Source: an uncultured Elusimicrobia bacterium (lineage in GTDB: Bacteria; Elusimicrobiota; Elusimicrobia; Elusimicrobiales; UBA9959). From it: a stretch of DNA of 36,474 nucleotides. Below the pieces are notes generated by a model. That model saw only the letters and a list, made by a program, of their open reading frames with translations, made no database searches and was not told the origin of the DNA. Positions within the stretch are counted from its first letter, which is position 1. The number at the start of each line of letters is the position of its first letter. Location of the stretch: NCBI GenBank assembly GCA_903879915.1, contig CAIRNJ010000044.1, forward strand, positions 1 through 36,474, given 5' to 3'. Below are positions 7,823 to 14,862 of the stretch, one piece after another. The translations under genes and the position numbers were made by a program.

Positions 7823-8638
7823 CTAGAGCCCTTCGGGGACGGGGATGCCGCGGGCCGCGCAGAAGGCGCGCAGGTCGGGGGGCAGCGGAGCGGAGAAGAC
7901 GCGGTCGACGCCCGCCCTCCTCATATCTATTTCGGCGCAGTGCAGCGCCTGCCGCGGCAGCGGGAGTTTCGCCGCCAGGGCGGGCGTCCAGCCGTGCTCG
8001 ATGAACTCCAGGAAATAGCGCGCGTCCGGGCCGTAGATCTTGTCCCCGGCCAGGCTTTTGCCCAGCCATTGCGCGTGGGCGCGGATCTGGTGCTTGCGGC
8101 CGGTCTCGGTAACTACGCGCGCCAGCGTGAAGCCGCCGCCGCACGACAGCGGGGTGAAATGCGTGACGGCGGCCCGGCCGTCCGGGCGCACGGCCGCTTT
8201 CGCCAGCACCGGGCTTTCCTCGTCGTCGCCCAGCGGCTGGTCCACGGTGACCGGCCCGGATAATTCTCCGGTCATTATCGCGAGATAGACCTTGCCTACC
8301 TGGTGAAGGCACATGGCCCGCTGCAGGCGGCCGGCCGCGGCGGGATCTTTCGCGAAGACCACCACGCCGCTGGTCTCGCGGTCCAGGCGGAACACCAGGT
8401 GCGCCCGGGCGAGGCCCAGGTGCTCGCGCACCGCGCCGGCCAGGCTCGAGCGGGGGCCGGCCTTGGAGGGGTGGCAGACCACGTCGGCGGGTTTGTCTAT
8501 TACCAGCACCTGCTCGTCGCTGCAGAGGACCCAGCTTTTAAGCTCGTCCGCCTCTATCAGGCGCACGCGGGCCGGCAGCCGGCGCGGCCAGGGGCAGGCC
8601 AGCCGCGGGTTCAAACGGGGGATGTCGGGCGCGGCCAT
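7823..8638 (-). CDS. RluA-family RNA pseudouridine synthase
   Basis: A 271-residue enzyme that isomerises uridine to pseudouridine in rRNA or tRNA. The catalytic aspartate is D86 in FRLDRETSG. Other family motifs are LVIDKPADVVCHP (45-57), KVYLAIMTGEL (116-126), TGRKHQIRAH (179-188) and LAGDKIYG (196-203). There is no N-terminal S4 domain, so it is of the short RluA/RluC-core type. The start at 8638 begins where homology would begin; the frame stays open to 9076 but crosses the divergent AlaX gene, so the extension is not used. No Shine-Dalgarno is seen. Minus-strand -10 candidates are TATCAT (8646-8651), seven bases before the ATG, and TATAAT (8676-8681). Target uridine unknown. Confidence 0.9.
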   Translation of the reverse strand: MAAPDIPRLNPRLACPWPRRLPARVRLIEADELKSWVLCSDEQVLVIDKPADVVCHPSKAGPRSSLAGAVREHLGLARAHLVFRLDRETSGVVVFAKDPAAAGRLQRAMCLHQVGKVYLAIMTGELSGPVTVDQPLGDDEESPVLAKAAVRPDGRAAVTHFTPLSCGGGFTLARVVTETGRKHQIRAHAQWLGKSLAGDKIYGPDARYFLEFIEHGWTPALAAKLPLPRQALHCAEIDMRRAGVDRVFSAPLPPDLRAFCAARGIPVPEGL

Positions 8639-8645
8639 TACCGCT

Positions 8646-8654
8646 ATGATAACA
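8646..8654 (-). promoter_or_regulatory. Possible extended -10 for the pseudouridine synthase gene
   Basis: On the minus strand TGTTATCAT (extended -10) ends seven bases before the ATG at 8638. A second box, TATAAT at 8676-8681, would give a leader of about 30 bases that also lacks a Shine-Dalgarno. Which box is used cannot be told from sequence. Confidence 0.35.
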
Positions 8655-8728
8655 AAAAGCGCGGCGGCCGCCGGAATTATACCTGAAACGGCGCGGGCCG
8701 CTTTTAGTACAATTCTACGGGAAGGCCT

Positions 8729-9178
8729 ATGAAAGAATATTCGGATAACAGGATGCATACCGCGGAGCACCTGCTCAACCAGACCATGGTGCGCATGTTC
8801 GGGTCCGGGCGGGCTTTCAGTTCCCACATCGAGAAGAAGAAATCGAAATGCGATTATAAATTCTCCCGGGCCCTGACCGGCGAAGAGACGGCCGAGCTGG
8901 AGCGGCGGGTGAACGAGGCCATACGGGCCGACCTGCCGGTGACCGAGAGCTTCGTGTCCGGGGAAGAGGCCGCGGCCAGGCTGGACCTGTGCCGCCTGCC
9001 CGAGGGGGCCGCGGGGGAAAAACTGCGCGTTATCCTGATAGGCGATTACGACGCCTGCCCGTGCATAGGGCCGCACGTGACTTCCACGGCGGAAATAGGC
9101 GGTTTCAGGATAGTTTCCACCAGCTTCGAGAACGGGATCTTAAGGATAAGGTTCAAACTGGCGGGAACGGATAAATAG
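8729..9178 (+). CDS. AlaX-like tRNA-editing domain protein
   Basis: A 149-residue stand-alone protein resembling the second additional domain of alanyl/threonyl-tRNA synthetases, which hydrolyses mischarged tRNA (for example Ser-tRNA-Ala). Zinc ligands are visible: H10 and H14 in HTAEHLL, then C112 and H116 in CPCIGPHV. The usual motif is CGGTH; here Ile and Pro replace the second Gly and the Thr, and an extra Cys (C110) precedes, so activity or substrate may differ. The short length fits AlaX-S-type trans-editing factors. GGAAGG lies a few bases before the ATG, and a TACAAT box is at 8708-8713. It is divergent from the pseudouridine synthase gene and 36 bases upstream of the flavoprotein gene. 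Confidence 0.82.
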   Translation: MKEYSDNRMHTAEHLLNQTMVRMFGSGRAFSSHIEKKKSKCDYKFSRALTGEETAELERRVNEAIRADLPVTESFVSGEEAAARLDLCRLPEGAAGEKLRVILIGDYDACPCIGPHVTSTAEIGGFRIVSTSFENGILRIRFKLAGTDK

Positions 9179-9214
9179 GAGCGCCTTGTTTTCCTTCGGC
9201 GCGGTCGCTTATAA

Positions 9215-10504
9215 ATGAATACGAATAAACAGCCCGCGGGCCGGGAAGGCCCCGGGATAATAGTTGTAGGCGGCGGTCCGGCCGGCATCATGGCCGCCGG
9301 CCGCGCCGGGGAGCTGGGCGTTAAGGCCACGCTTATCGAAAAGAACCCGCAGCTGGGGCTCAAGCTGCTGCTCACCGGCGGCGGCAGGTGCAATGTTACC
9401 AACAGCGCCGGCCTGAAGGGGTTTATAGGAGCTTTCGGCGCCAACGGGAAATTCCTGTACCGGGCCCTGAGCGTTTTCTCGAGCCGCAGCCTGACGGGCT
9501 TTCTGAACTCCCACGGGGTGCCCACCCGCGCCGATCCCGACGGGAAGATCTTCCCGGCGGACGACAAGGCGCAGAGCGTGCTGGGGGCGCTGAGCTCCTA
9601 TTTAAGGCACGGCAGGGTGAAGGTCGCCTGCGGCCTGCAGGTCTCCTCGCTGCTGCTGCGCGAGGGGGCGGCGCTGGAAGGCGTTGCGCTTTCGGACGGA
9701 AGTATTTTGCGCGGCAAAAAAGTGATAGTGGCCACCGGCGGGATGTCCTACCCTAAAACAGGTTCCACGGGCGGCGGCTACGCCCTGGCGCGGCAATGCG
9801 GCCATACCATAGTCCCGCTCCGGCCCGGGCTGACGGCGCTGGAGTCAGACGAGGTTTTTATCAAGGACCTGCAGGGCCTGACGCTGCAGAACGTGACGCT
9901 GGCCGTGCTGGTGAACGGCGTCAGGACCGCGGCGGGCAAGGGCGACCTGCTGTTCACGCATTTCGGCGTGTCGGGCCCGCGGCTGCTGCTCCTGAGCGGC
10001 GCCGCCGTGGACGGTTTCGGGACCGGCGGCAGGGTGGAGCTTTCCGTGAACCTGAAGCCGGACAGGACGCCGGAAGAATTGAACGCGGAAAGCCGGGCTT
10101 ATTTCGCCGCGAACGGCGGCAAGCAGCTGACGAGCTATTTCAGGACTATCCTGCCTGGCTCGCTGGCCCCGGTGTTCGAGCGCCTTTGCGGCGCGGACCG
10201 CGCCAGGCAGTGCGCTTCCATTACCGCCGCCGAACGCAAAAAGATAGTCGGCCTGCTGGCGGATTTCCGGATACACCTGACCCGGCCGCGCCCGCTGCAG
10301 GAAGCTACCGTAACGCGCGGCGGGGTGAATTTAGCCGAAATAGACCCGCAGACCATGGAGTCGCGTCTGGTGCGCGGGCTTTATTTCTGCGGCGAGGTGG
10401 TGGACCTGGACGGGCTTACCGGGGGCTACAATCTGCAGGAAGCTTTTTCCACCGGCTACCTGGCCGGCCAGTCGGCCGCCGGGACTATGGACGCGGAGCT
10501 TTAG
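9215..10504 (+). CDS. HI0933/BaiN-type FAD-dependent oxidoreductase
   Basis: A 429-residue flavoprotein of the HI0933 family (aminoacetone oxidase / BaiN-like). The dinucleotide-binding loop GGGPAG is at 19-24, with the acidic E42 at the end of the second strand (IEKN). The family hallmark TGGGRCNVTN is at 54-63. The C-terminal FAD block reads FCGEVVDLDGLTGGYNLQEAFSTG, diagnostic for this family. Length is normal. Biochemical roles of this family remain uncertain; BaiN acts in bile-acid dehydroxylation in gut clostridia, but that need not hold here. There is no Shine-Dalgarno at the ATG; it may be coupled to the AlaX-like gene. Its 3' end overlaps the convergent DUF882 gene by 20 bases. Confidence 0.88.
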   Translation: MNTNKQPAGREGPGIIVVGGGPAGIMAAGRAGELGVKATLIEKNPQLGLKLLLTGGGRCNVTNSAGLKGFIGAFGANGKFLYRALSVFSSRSLTGFLNSHGVPTRADPDGKIFPADDKAQSVLGALSSYLRHGRVKVACGLQVSSLLLREGAALEGVALSDGSILRGKKVIVATGGMSYPKTGSTGGGYALARQCGHTIVPLRPGLTALESDEVFIKDLQGLTLQNVTLAVLVNGVRTAAGKGDLLFTHFGVSGPRLLLLSGAAVDGFGTGGRVELSVNLKPDRTPEELNAESRAYFAANGGKQLTSYFRTILPGSLAPVFERLCGADRARQCASITAAERKKIVGLLADFRIHLTRPRPLQEATVTRGGVNLAEIDPQTMESRLVRGLYFCGEVVDLDGLTGGYNLQEAFSTGYLAGQSAAGTMDAEL

Positions 10505-11201
10505 CGGGGCGCCTGACCGTCCAGTGCCTGGAACGGCCGGAGTCGAGGTGGGTGAAAGCGGCGTCGGGATAATAACCTACCCCGCCCGCGCGCAGTTTCC
10601 GGGCGTAGGCCGCCACCTTGTCCGGGCCGTAGCCGGGCACCCTGATATCGGCGGCCCAGCCCAGCATATGCATGCTCCAGCGCGCCGCTCCGGGCAGCTG
10701 CCGGTTCAGCGTGGGAGTGCGGTAGCCGCTCAGGACGAGCAGTCCCCGCCCGCCGAACTTATCCTCTACGGCGTCAAGAATTTCCACCAGCTTTATTGAA
10801 ACTGGGGTTTCCTTGCCGGTAAGCCTGCAGCGCAGCAGCCTGGTTATTTTATTCAGCTCGCCCTGGTCGTAAGTGCCGTCCTTGTTGCGGTAGACGGCGG
10901 CAGCCTGTTCGCCGCTGTCGTTGCGGGTCAGGGCCAGGCGGCCGTCGCCGCCGAAGTTCACGGGCGTCGGCGGATGGGCCTGCGCCCCGCGGATGAAGAT
11001 GTAGGTCTTCGGATCGCCGTCCTCCAGCTCTATCACCTCGGCTTCCGTTACTGCCGGCGGCGGGGGGACGGATTCCAGCATGTCGGAAAGCTTCTCCATG
11101 AATTCCGAATGAGTCATCTGCCTGCCCGGCGCGGCGTACAGCGCGGCGGCCGCGCAGAGCAGCGGAAACAGCGCGGCTGCCGGGGCGGTTGAGCGTCTCA
11201 T
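10485..11201 (-). CDS. Exported DUF882 / YcbK-like M15-type peptidase
   Basis: A 238-residue exported protein whose C-terminal half (about 135-225) matches the DUF882 (YcbK/MepK-like, M15 superfamily) murein endopeptidase domain: LSGYRTPTLNRQLPG (157-171), zinc ligands H178 and D185 in MHMLGWAAD, and H218 in FTHLD. Residues 1-24 are a signal peptide. The domain between, residues 50-130, is not recognised. It probably cleaves peptide cross-links in peptidoglycan. The gene lacks a Shine-Dalgarno; an extended -10 TGATAGAAT lies nine bases before the ATG. Its 3' end overlaps the convergent flavoprotein gene, so both transcripts would be complementary there. Confidence 0.85.
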   Translation of the reverse strand: MRRSTAPAAALFPLLCAAAALYAAPGRQMTHSEFMEKLSDMLESVPPPPAVTEAEVIELEDGDPKTYIFIRGAQAHPPTPVNFGGDGRLALTRNDSGEQAAAVYRNKDGTYDQGELNKITRLLRCRLTGKETPVSIKLVEILDAVEDKFGGRGLLVLSGYRTPTLNRQLPGAARWSMHMLGWAADIRVPGYGPDKVAAYARKLRAGGVGYYPDAAFTHLDSGRSRHWTVRRPAKAPRP

Positions 11202-11210
11202 CTTTACATT

Positions 11211-11236
11211 ATTCTATCAAAGCAGGGAAAAGTCAA
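11211..11236 (-). promoter_or_regulatory. Promoter of the DUF882 gene, near-leaderless
   Basis: On the minus strand TTGACT (11231-11236) is followed after 14 bases by TAGAAT (11211-11216) with a TGA extension. The -10 ends nine bases before the ATG at 11201, so the leader would be about two bases. Confidence 0.5.
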
Positions 11237-11278
11237 CAGCCGGCGCCGCTGCGCGCCGGGCGCGCGGCGGTTCTGTTT

Positions 11279-11287
11279 TGGTAGAAT
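11279..11287 (+). promoter_or_regulatory. Extended -10 of the DUF169 gene
   Basis: TGGTAGAAT lies in the string TTTTGGTAGAAT, nearly identical to the box before the gene at 6140. Here the leader is about 33 bases and contains two GGAGG motifs (11309-11313 and 11317-11321); the second is well placed for the ATG at 11327. Confidence 0.55.
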
Positions 11288-11326
11288 GATTCCCGCGGAA
11301 CTTATAACGGAGGCCCGGAGGCCCAT

Positions 11327-12076
11327 ATGGACATGCTGCTGAAAGAAAAATTCATGGCGGGCTGGGAAAAATATTTCCCCGGGGCCGAGCTGCCGGTAAG
11401 TTTTTATTACACCGACAAGGCCCCGGGCCCGGAATACATGCGGTCGCCGGCCGGGCACCAGTGCATGATAGGCGTGCTGAACAGGGCCCGCAGGGGCGAG
11501 GCCCTCAGCTTCGACGCCGCTTCTATCGGGTGCTTCGGCGGCAAAAGATATGCCGGCTTCCGGGCGGAGCTGGCGCCGAACTTTGAATATTTCCTGTCCT
11601 GCGGCATCCCGGGAAAGCTGGAGGGGGAGCGCTATAAGAAGTCCCCGCAACTGGTGGCGGAAATGATGAAGGCCGCGCGCAAGTTCGCCGCGCCGGGAAA
11701 ATATATAGTCTTTAAACGCTTCGACACGCTCGCGGAGGGCGACGAGCCCGACGCCGCGGTCTTTTTCGCGCCGCCCGACGTGCTGGCCGGGCTGTTCACG
11801 CTGGCGAACTACGACGGCGCGGAACCCAACGGGGTCATCTGTCCCTTCTCCGCTGGCTGCGGTTCCATAATACAGTACCCTTACCAGGAAAAAGGCGCGC
11901 CCCGGCCCCGGGCCGTGCTGGGAATGTTCGACGTGTCGGCGCGGCCGTTCGTGGAGAAAGGGGTGCTGACGTTCGCCGTGCCGATGGAAAAATTAGCGCG
12001 CATGACGGACAGCATGGACGAAAGCTTCCTTATCACCGGCTCGTGGGAGAAAGTGAAAGCCAGGCTGACGGCCTGA
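11327..12076 (+). CDS. DUF169 family protein
   Basis: A 249-residue protein of the DUF169 (COG2043) family, found in many anaerobes and archaea and of unknown biochemical role. It shows the family layout: an early cysteine (C46), a glycine-rich CFGGKRYAGF block at 69-78, a second half with ICPFSAGCGS (171-180) and QYP, then a VP segment near residue 218. Cysteines 46, 69, 92, 172 and 178 could bind a metal or cluster, though none has been shown here. It has a good ribosome-binding site and its own promoter. It converges with the MOSC gene, with only seven bases between the stops and no terminator. Confidence 0.82.
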   Translation: MDMLLKEKFMAGWEKYFPGAELPVSFYYTDKAPGPEYMRSPAGHQCMIGVLNRARRGEALSFDAASIGCFGGKRYAGFRAELAPNFEYFLSCGIPGKLEGERYKKSPQLVAEMMKAARKFAAPGKYIVFKRFDTLAEGDEPDAAVFFAPPDVLAGLFTLANYDGAEPNGVICPFSAGCGSIIQYPYQEKGAPRPRAVLGMFDVSARPFVEKGVLTFAVPMEKLARMTDSMDESFLITGSWEKVKARLTA

Positions 12077-12083
12077 CCGGCCG

Positions 12084-12641
12084 TTAAAGTTTCCGGGCGA
12101 TATCGCCCAGTTTTACGGCTCCGGACTTCACCACCCTGGCGTGCAGGCCGCGCAGGCGCAGCGCTTTCCCCGCCGGGGAATTGATGAACGTAACGGCGGC
12201 CGGCCCGAACCAGTCGGCGAATTTTTTGCAGCCGGTATGCGGGGAGGCGGTGATCTCCAGCACGGCCGCGCCCAGCGCGAGGCGCGTCCCGGGCGGCAGG
12301 TTCACGGCGCTCAGGTCCAGGTCCAGGAAAAGCTGGTCCCCGGAAAGCTGCCAGCGGCTTTTGGCGCCGGCCAGCAGCGCCGCCACGCGGGCGTTCATTA
12401 CGGTCAGCTGCGAATCGGGGTCGGCGGCCCGGTCCGGCGTCCGCGAGCTGCCGCGGGCCTTCCAGCTGTCGCCTACCAGGCCCTCCGCCGCGTCCAGCTC
12501 GCCTTTTTCCAGGACCTCGCGCAGGCCGGCGCCGGCGCGCCGCACTATCAACTCCAGCGGGCCGGCGTCTTTGGGCGCGGCGCAGATCCCTTCCAGCCCG
12601 GCTTCCAGTTCCTGCAGCGATAAGCGGCGGTGTTCTTCCAT
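12084..12641 (-). CDS. MOSC domain protein
   Basis: A 185-residue protein with a MOSC (molybdenum cofactor sulfurase C-terminal) beta-barrel. Visible features are the GDSWKARG segment (57-64), QLTVMNARVAALL (78-90), the GDQLFLDLDLS strand (101-111) and the conserved cysteine C138 in PHTGCKKF, which in relatives carries sulfur or binds molybdenum cofactor. MOSC proteins such as YiiM reduce N-hydroxylated bases or transfer sulfur; the substrate here is not known. The start at 12641 has a strong GGGAGGGAG ribosome-binding site on the minus strand; the ATG at 12677 does not. It is divergent from the uORF/membrane-protein pair, with both promoters inside about 50 bases. Confidence 0.85.
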   Translation of the reverse strand: MEEHRRLSLQELEAGLEGICAAPKDAGPLELIVRRAGAGLREVLEKGELDAAEGLVGDSWKARGSSRTPDRAADPDSQLTVMNARVAALLAGAKSRWQLSGDQLFLDLDLSAVNLPPGTRLALGAAVLEITASPHTGCKKFADWFGPAAVTFINSPAGKALRLRGLHARVVKSGAVKLGDIARKL

Positions 12642-12681
12642 ATAGCTCCCTCCCGGCTTTGTCAGGCCCGTCTTCAAAGGC

Positions 12682-12687
12682 TATAAT
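12682..12687 (+). promoter_or_regulatory. Consensus -10 box seven bases before an upstream ORF
   Basis: A perfect TATAAT (12682-12687) lies seven bases before the ATG at 12695. Transcription should begin at or beside that ATG, leaving no room for a Shine-Dalgarno. Confidence 0.6.
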
Positions 12688-12694
12688 ACATACT

Positions 12695-12739
12695 ATGCCG
12701 GCACAGCCTCAAGGGCGGCGGCGGCGCGGCCATTTATGA
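12695..12739 (+). CDS. Putative 14-residue leader peptide overlapping the next gene
   Basis: The ATG placed where the mRNA should start opens a short frame, MPAQPQGRRRRGHL, whose TGA overlaps the ATG of the downstream gene in an ATGA junction (12736-12739). The downstream gene has no Shine-Dalgarno, so reading this leader could deliver ribosomes to it. Four arginines in a row (CGG CGG CGG CGC) might slow the ribosome. An alternative is that this is untranslated sequence. No homology evidence is possible for so short a peptide. Confidence 0.4.
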   Translation: MPAQPQGRRRRGHL

Positions 12740-13290
12740 TCCCTGTACTGATGCTTTTTCTTATTCCCGTCGGCGGCGGCATCCCCGCCGGGGTGCTGCT
12801 GGCGCGCAGCCACGCCCTGGCCTGGCCGGTGACGGCCGGGCTTTATTTCGTCTCGGACGTGATACTGGCGCTGCTGTTCGAGCCGGTGCTCCGGCTGCTC
12901 ATCCTGGCGGGCCGGAAAATAAACTTTATCGGGCGGGCGGCGGAAGTTATGCGCGCGGCCATGAGCCGGACCACGGCGCATTACGGCGGCGCGGGGCCGT
13001 TCGCGCTGATCATGATAGCTTTCGGAGTGGACCCGATGACGGGCCGCGCGGCGGCGGCGGCGGCCGGGCACGGCTTTATAGCGGGCTGGGCGATAGCTAT
13101 CGCCGGCGATATGCTGTATTTCGGCGTGGTCATGGCGGCCACTCTGCGGCTGAACTCCGCGCTGGGCGACCCGAACCGGACCATGTGGGTGATACTGGCC
13201 GCCATGTTCCTGCTCCCGGTCGCGGTGCGGCGTTTAAAAGCGGCGTACGCGCGCCGCGGGAACCTGTTCTGCCGAAGCAGTATTACGTGA
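12736..13290 (+). CDS. Small integral membrane protein of unknown function
   Basis: A 184-residue polytopic membrane protein I do not assign with confidence. Hydrophobic segments lie at about 2-22, 30-57, 84-98, 106-137 and 148-166, joined by short loops with basic residues (R59-K61, R67-R77, R165-R174). Features such as IPVGGGIPAG (10-19) and the acidic pair ALLFEP (45-50) inside a membrane stretch recall small multidrug-exporter-like families, but the match is too weak to name. The ATG lacks a Shine-Dalgarno and overlaps the stop of the 14-codon upstream frame, suggesting translational coupling. It is followed 27 bases later by the VOC gene, which has its own -10 box. Confidence 0.65.
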   Translation: MIPVLMLFLIPVGGGIPAGVLLARSHALAWPVTAGLYFVSDVILALLFEPVLRLLILAGRKINFIGRAAEVMRAAMSRTTAHYGGAGPFALIMIAFGVDPMTGRAAAAAAGHGFIAGWAIAIAGDMLYFGVVMAATLRLNSALGDPNRTMWVILAAMFLLPVAVRRLKAAYARRGNLFCRSSIT

Positions 13291-13299
13291 CATAAATAG

Positions 13300-13305
13300 T
13301 ATAAT
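13300..13305 (+). promoter_or_regulatory. -10 box of the VOC gene
   Basis: TATAAT ends 12 bases before the ATG at 13318, giving a leader of about five bases with no Shine-Dalgarno. No clear -35 is seen. Confidence 0.45.
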
Positions 13306-13317
13306 ATAGATATCAAT

Positions 13318-13710
13318 ATGGTCTGCAATATAATCCTTTATGTACGGGACCAGGCGCGCAGCAGGGACTTTTACGCCCTGGCGCTGGCTCTGGCCCCGCA
13401 GCTTGACGTCCCCGGCATGACCGAGTTCGGGCTTTCCGCCGCCTGCGTGCTGGGGCTGATGCCGGAAAAAGGCATAAAAAGGCTGCTCCCGGGCCTGCCT
13501 GACCCGGCGGCCGCCGCGGGCATACCGCGCGCCGAGGTATATCTTACGGTCCCCGACCCCGCCGCCTTCCACGCGCGGGCGCTGGCGGCCGGCGCGCTGG
13601 AGCTGAGCCCGCTGGCTCCGCGCGGCTGGGGGCATGAGGCGGCCTACAGCCTGGACCCGGACGGCCATGTGCTGGCCTTCGCGCGGCCGGCAGCGGAACG
13701 AGTAAAATAG
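13318..13710 (+). CDS. VOC (glyoxalase/bleomycin-resistance) superfamily protein
   Basis: A 130-residue protein with the paired beta-alpha-beta-beta-beta layout of the vicinal oxygen chelate superfamily: the opening NIILYVRDQARSRDFYALAL strand-helix and the closing AAYSLDPDGHVLAFARP strand are typical. The usual first metal ligand (His or Gln in the first strand) is not obvious, while H674-type ends are replaced by D-P-D-G-H near the C-terminus, so metal binding is uncertain. Reaction and substrate cannot be predicted. It is the last gene before the ribosomal promoter, which begins four bases after its stop codon. Confidence 0.75.
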   Translation: MVCNIILYVRDQARSRDFYALALALAPQLDVPGMTEFGLSAACVLGLMPEKGIKRLLPGLPDPAAAAGIPRAEVYLTVPDPAAFHARALAAGALELSPLAPRGWGHEAAYSLDPDGHVLAFARPAAERVK

Positions 13711-13713
13711 CGC

Positions 13714-13742
13714 TTTACATAATTTCGGCGTTTTGTTATAAT
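13714..13742 (+). promoter_or_regulatory. Main promoter of the ribosomal protein operon
   Basis: TTTACA (13714-13719), a 17-base spacer and TATAAT (13737-13742) with a TGT extension (13734-13736) make a near-consensus extended -10 promoter, the strongest in the window. The predicted start is near 13749, about 300 bases before rplC. Confidence 0.85.
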
Positions 13743-13748
13743 TAATCC

Positions 13749-14053
13749 GTACTAACTGCGGCAACGCCGCGGTTTCTTTGAAAAGAAGTTTTTATTTTAC
13801 GCTGTCGCGTTCTTCGGAATACGGGCAGCGGCCCTATAGATGAAGCGGCCTTGATTTCCCTTCACCTGCGGGCTTAATCATAGAAACTAAAAATATTGTT
13901 TTGTTTAACCGGAACAGGAAATGTTCCGGAGCGGCCTGTTCGCCGTTTTTTCGGCCGCGCGGTACGCCCGTCGTTAACGACGGGATATCTCCGCCGGTGC
14001 AGACCCGAACGGCGCAGTTTAGCGATCGAGAGGACAGTCAAGGAGCGGATCGT
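13749..14053 (+). promoter_or_regulatory. Structured 5' leader of the ribosomal operon
   Basis: About 300 transcribed bases without a supported gene. Hairpins seen: GCGGC/GCCGC at 13758-13770; A, CCGGAAC/GTTCCGG (13909-13915 with 13923-13929); B, GAACAGG/CCTGTTC (13912-13918 with 13935-13941), four bases before TTTTTT (13946-13951); C, GCGGCC/GGCCGC (13931-13936 with 13953-13958); and a perfect 18-base palindrome CCCGTCGTTAACGACGGG (13967-13984). A and B share bases, as do B and C, so they exclude one another. This resembles a terminator/antiterminator switch. In E. coli the S10 leader is controlled by L4, which is the second gene here; whether L4 or anything else binds this leader is unknown. 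AAGGAG at 14040-14045 serves rplC. Confidence 0.5.
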
Positions 14054-14839
14054 ATGACAGAAGAAAACACAACCCCCGCAGCCGCCGAGGCGAAGCCCGC
14101 GGCGCAGGAAATGCCCAAGAACCATAAATTTCTCGTCGGCCAGAAAATGGGCATGACGCAGATCTTCGGCGCGGACGGCTCGCTTTACGGCGTGACCGTG
14201 GTGAAGGCCGGCCCGTGCCGCGTAGCCTATACCCGCACCAAAGATAAGGACGGCTACCAGGCCGTCTGCCTGGGTTTCGGCCACAAGAAAGAGCAGCGCG
14301 CGAACGCCGCCGAGAAAGGCCTCGCGAAAAAGCTCGCCGCCGCGCCGCTCCAGCACCTTAAAGAATTCCGCGTCAACGATCTCGCCGGGGCCGCTCAGGG
14401 CCAGATAGCCGGCGTGGAGCGTTTCGCCGAGGGCGAATACGTGGACCTGCAGGGCGTCTCCAAGGGCAAGGGTTTCGCCGGCGGCATGAAGCGCCATCAC
14501 TTCGCCGGCGGTCCCGCTTCGCGCGGCGCCTCCGACAGGGAAAGGGCGCCGGGTTCGCTGGGTTCGCGCCGCTCGCTCGGGCGCGTGCTGCCCGGCCAGC
14601 GCATGGCGGGCCACATGGGCGACGTTACCGTGTCCGTCCAGAAGATGAAGGTCATAAAGATAATTGCCGAAGACAATCTGCTGCTGATCAACGGCGGCAT
14701 CCCGGGCGCGGCCGGCAGCATGGTGTACGTCATCAGCACCGTGAAGAAGGTCCCCAAACCCCCCGTGGTCGTCGCGGGCAAGAAAGCCAAGAAAGAAGCC
14801 GCCAAGCCCGCGGCCAAGAAGCCGGCCGCTAAGAAATAA
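14054..14839 (+). CDS. rplC: 50S ribosomal protein L3
   Basis: A 261-residue L3, an early-assembly protein that reaches toward the peptidyl-transferase centre. The core begins at FLVGQKMGMTQIFG (about residue 26) and includes KGKGFAGGMKRHHF and RAPGSLGS...RMAGHMGD. It has an Ala/Glu/Pro-rich N-terminal extension of about 25 residues and a Lys/Ala/Pro-rich C-terminal tail of about 25. The central loop reads GSLGSRRSLGRV, without the glutamine that PrmB methylates in E. coli. The start at 14054 follows AAGGAG by eight bases; the frame is open back to 13901 by chance. It is the first gene of the operon; rpsJ is not upstream. Confidence 0.97.
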   Translation: MTEENTTPAAAEAKPAAQEMPKNHKFLVGQKMGMTQIFGADGSLYGVTVVKAGPCRVAYTRTKDKDGYQAVCLGFGHKKEQRANAAEKGLAKKLAAAPLQHLKEFRVNDLAGAAQGQIAGVERFAEGEYVDLQGVSKGKGFAGGMKRHHFAGGPASRGASDRERAPGSLGSRRSLGRVLPGQRMAGHMGDVTVSVQKMKVIKIIAEDNLLLINGGIPGAAGSMVYVISTVKKVPKPPVVVAGKKAKKEAAKPAAKKPAAKK

Positions 14840-14862
14840 CGCGGATCAGCCTGGAGAGAACA

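Noticed and set aside
8639-9076. 146-residue N-terminal extension of the pseudouridine synthase
   Set aside because: It would lie antisense to the AlaX-like gene, whose motifs are clear, and family similarity begins at the ATG at 8638.
12642-12677. Upstream start of the MOSC protein at 12677
   Set aside because: The ATG at 12641 has a strong GGGAGGGAG site; the upstream codon has none.
13766-13796. Terminator just after the ribosomal promoter (TTCTTT/AAAGAA then T-rich)
   Set aside because: The stem is only six A/T-rich pairs with a two-base loop, too weak to claim.
13901-14053. In-frame N-terminal extension of L3 into the leader
   Set aside because: It begins at a non-ATG codon without a Shine-Dalgarno and covers the hairpin region. 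The ATG at 14054 has AAGGAG eight bases upstream.
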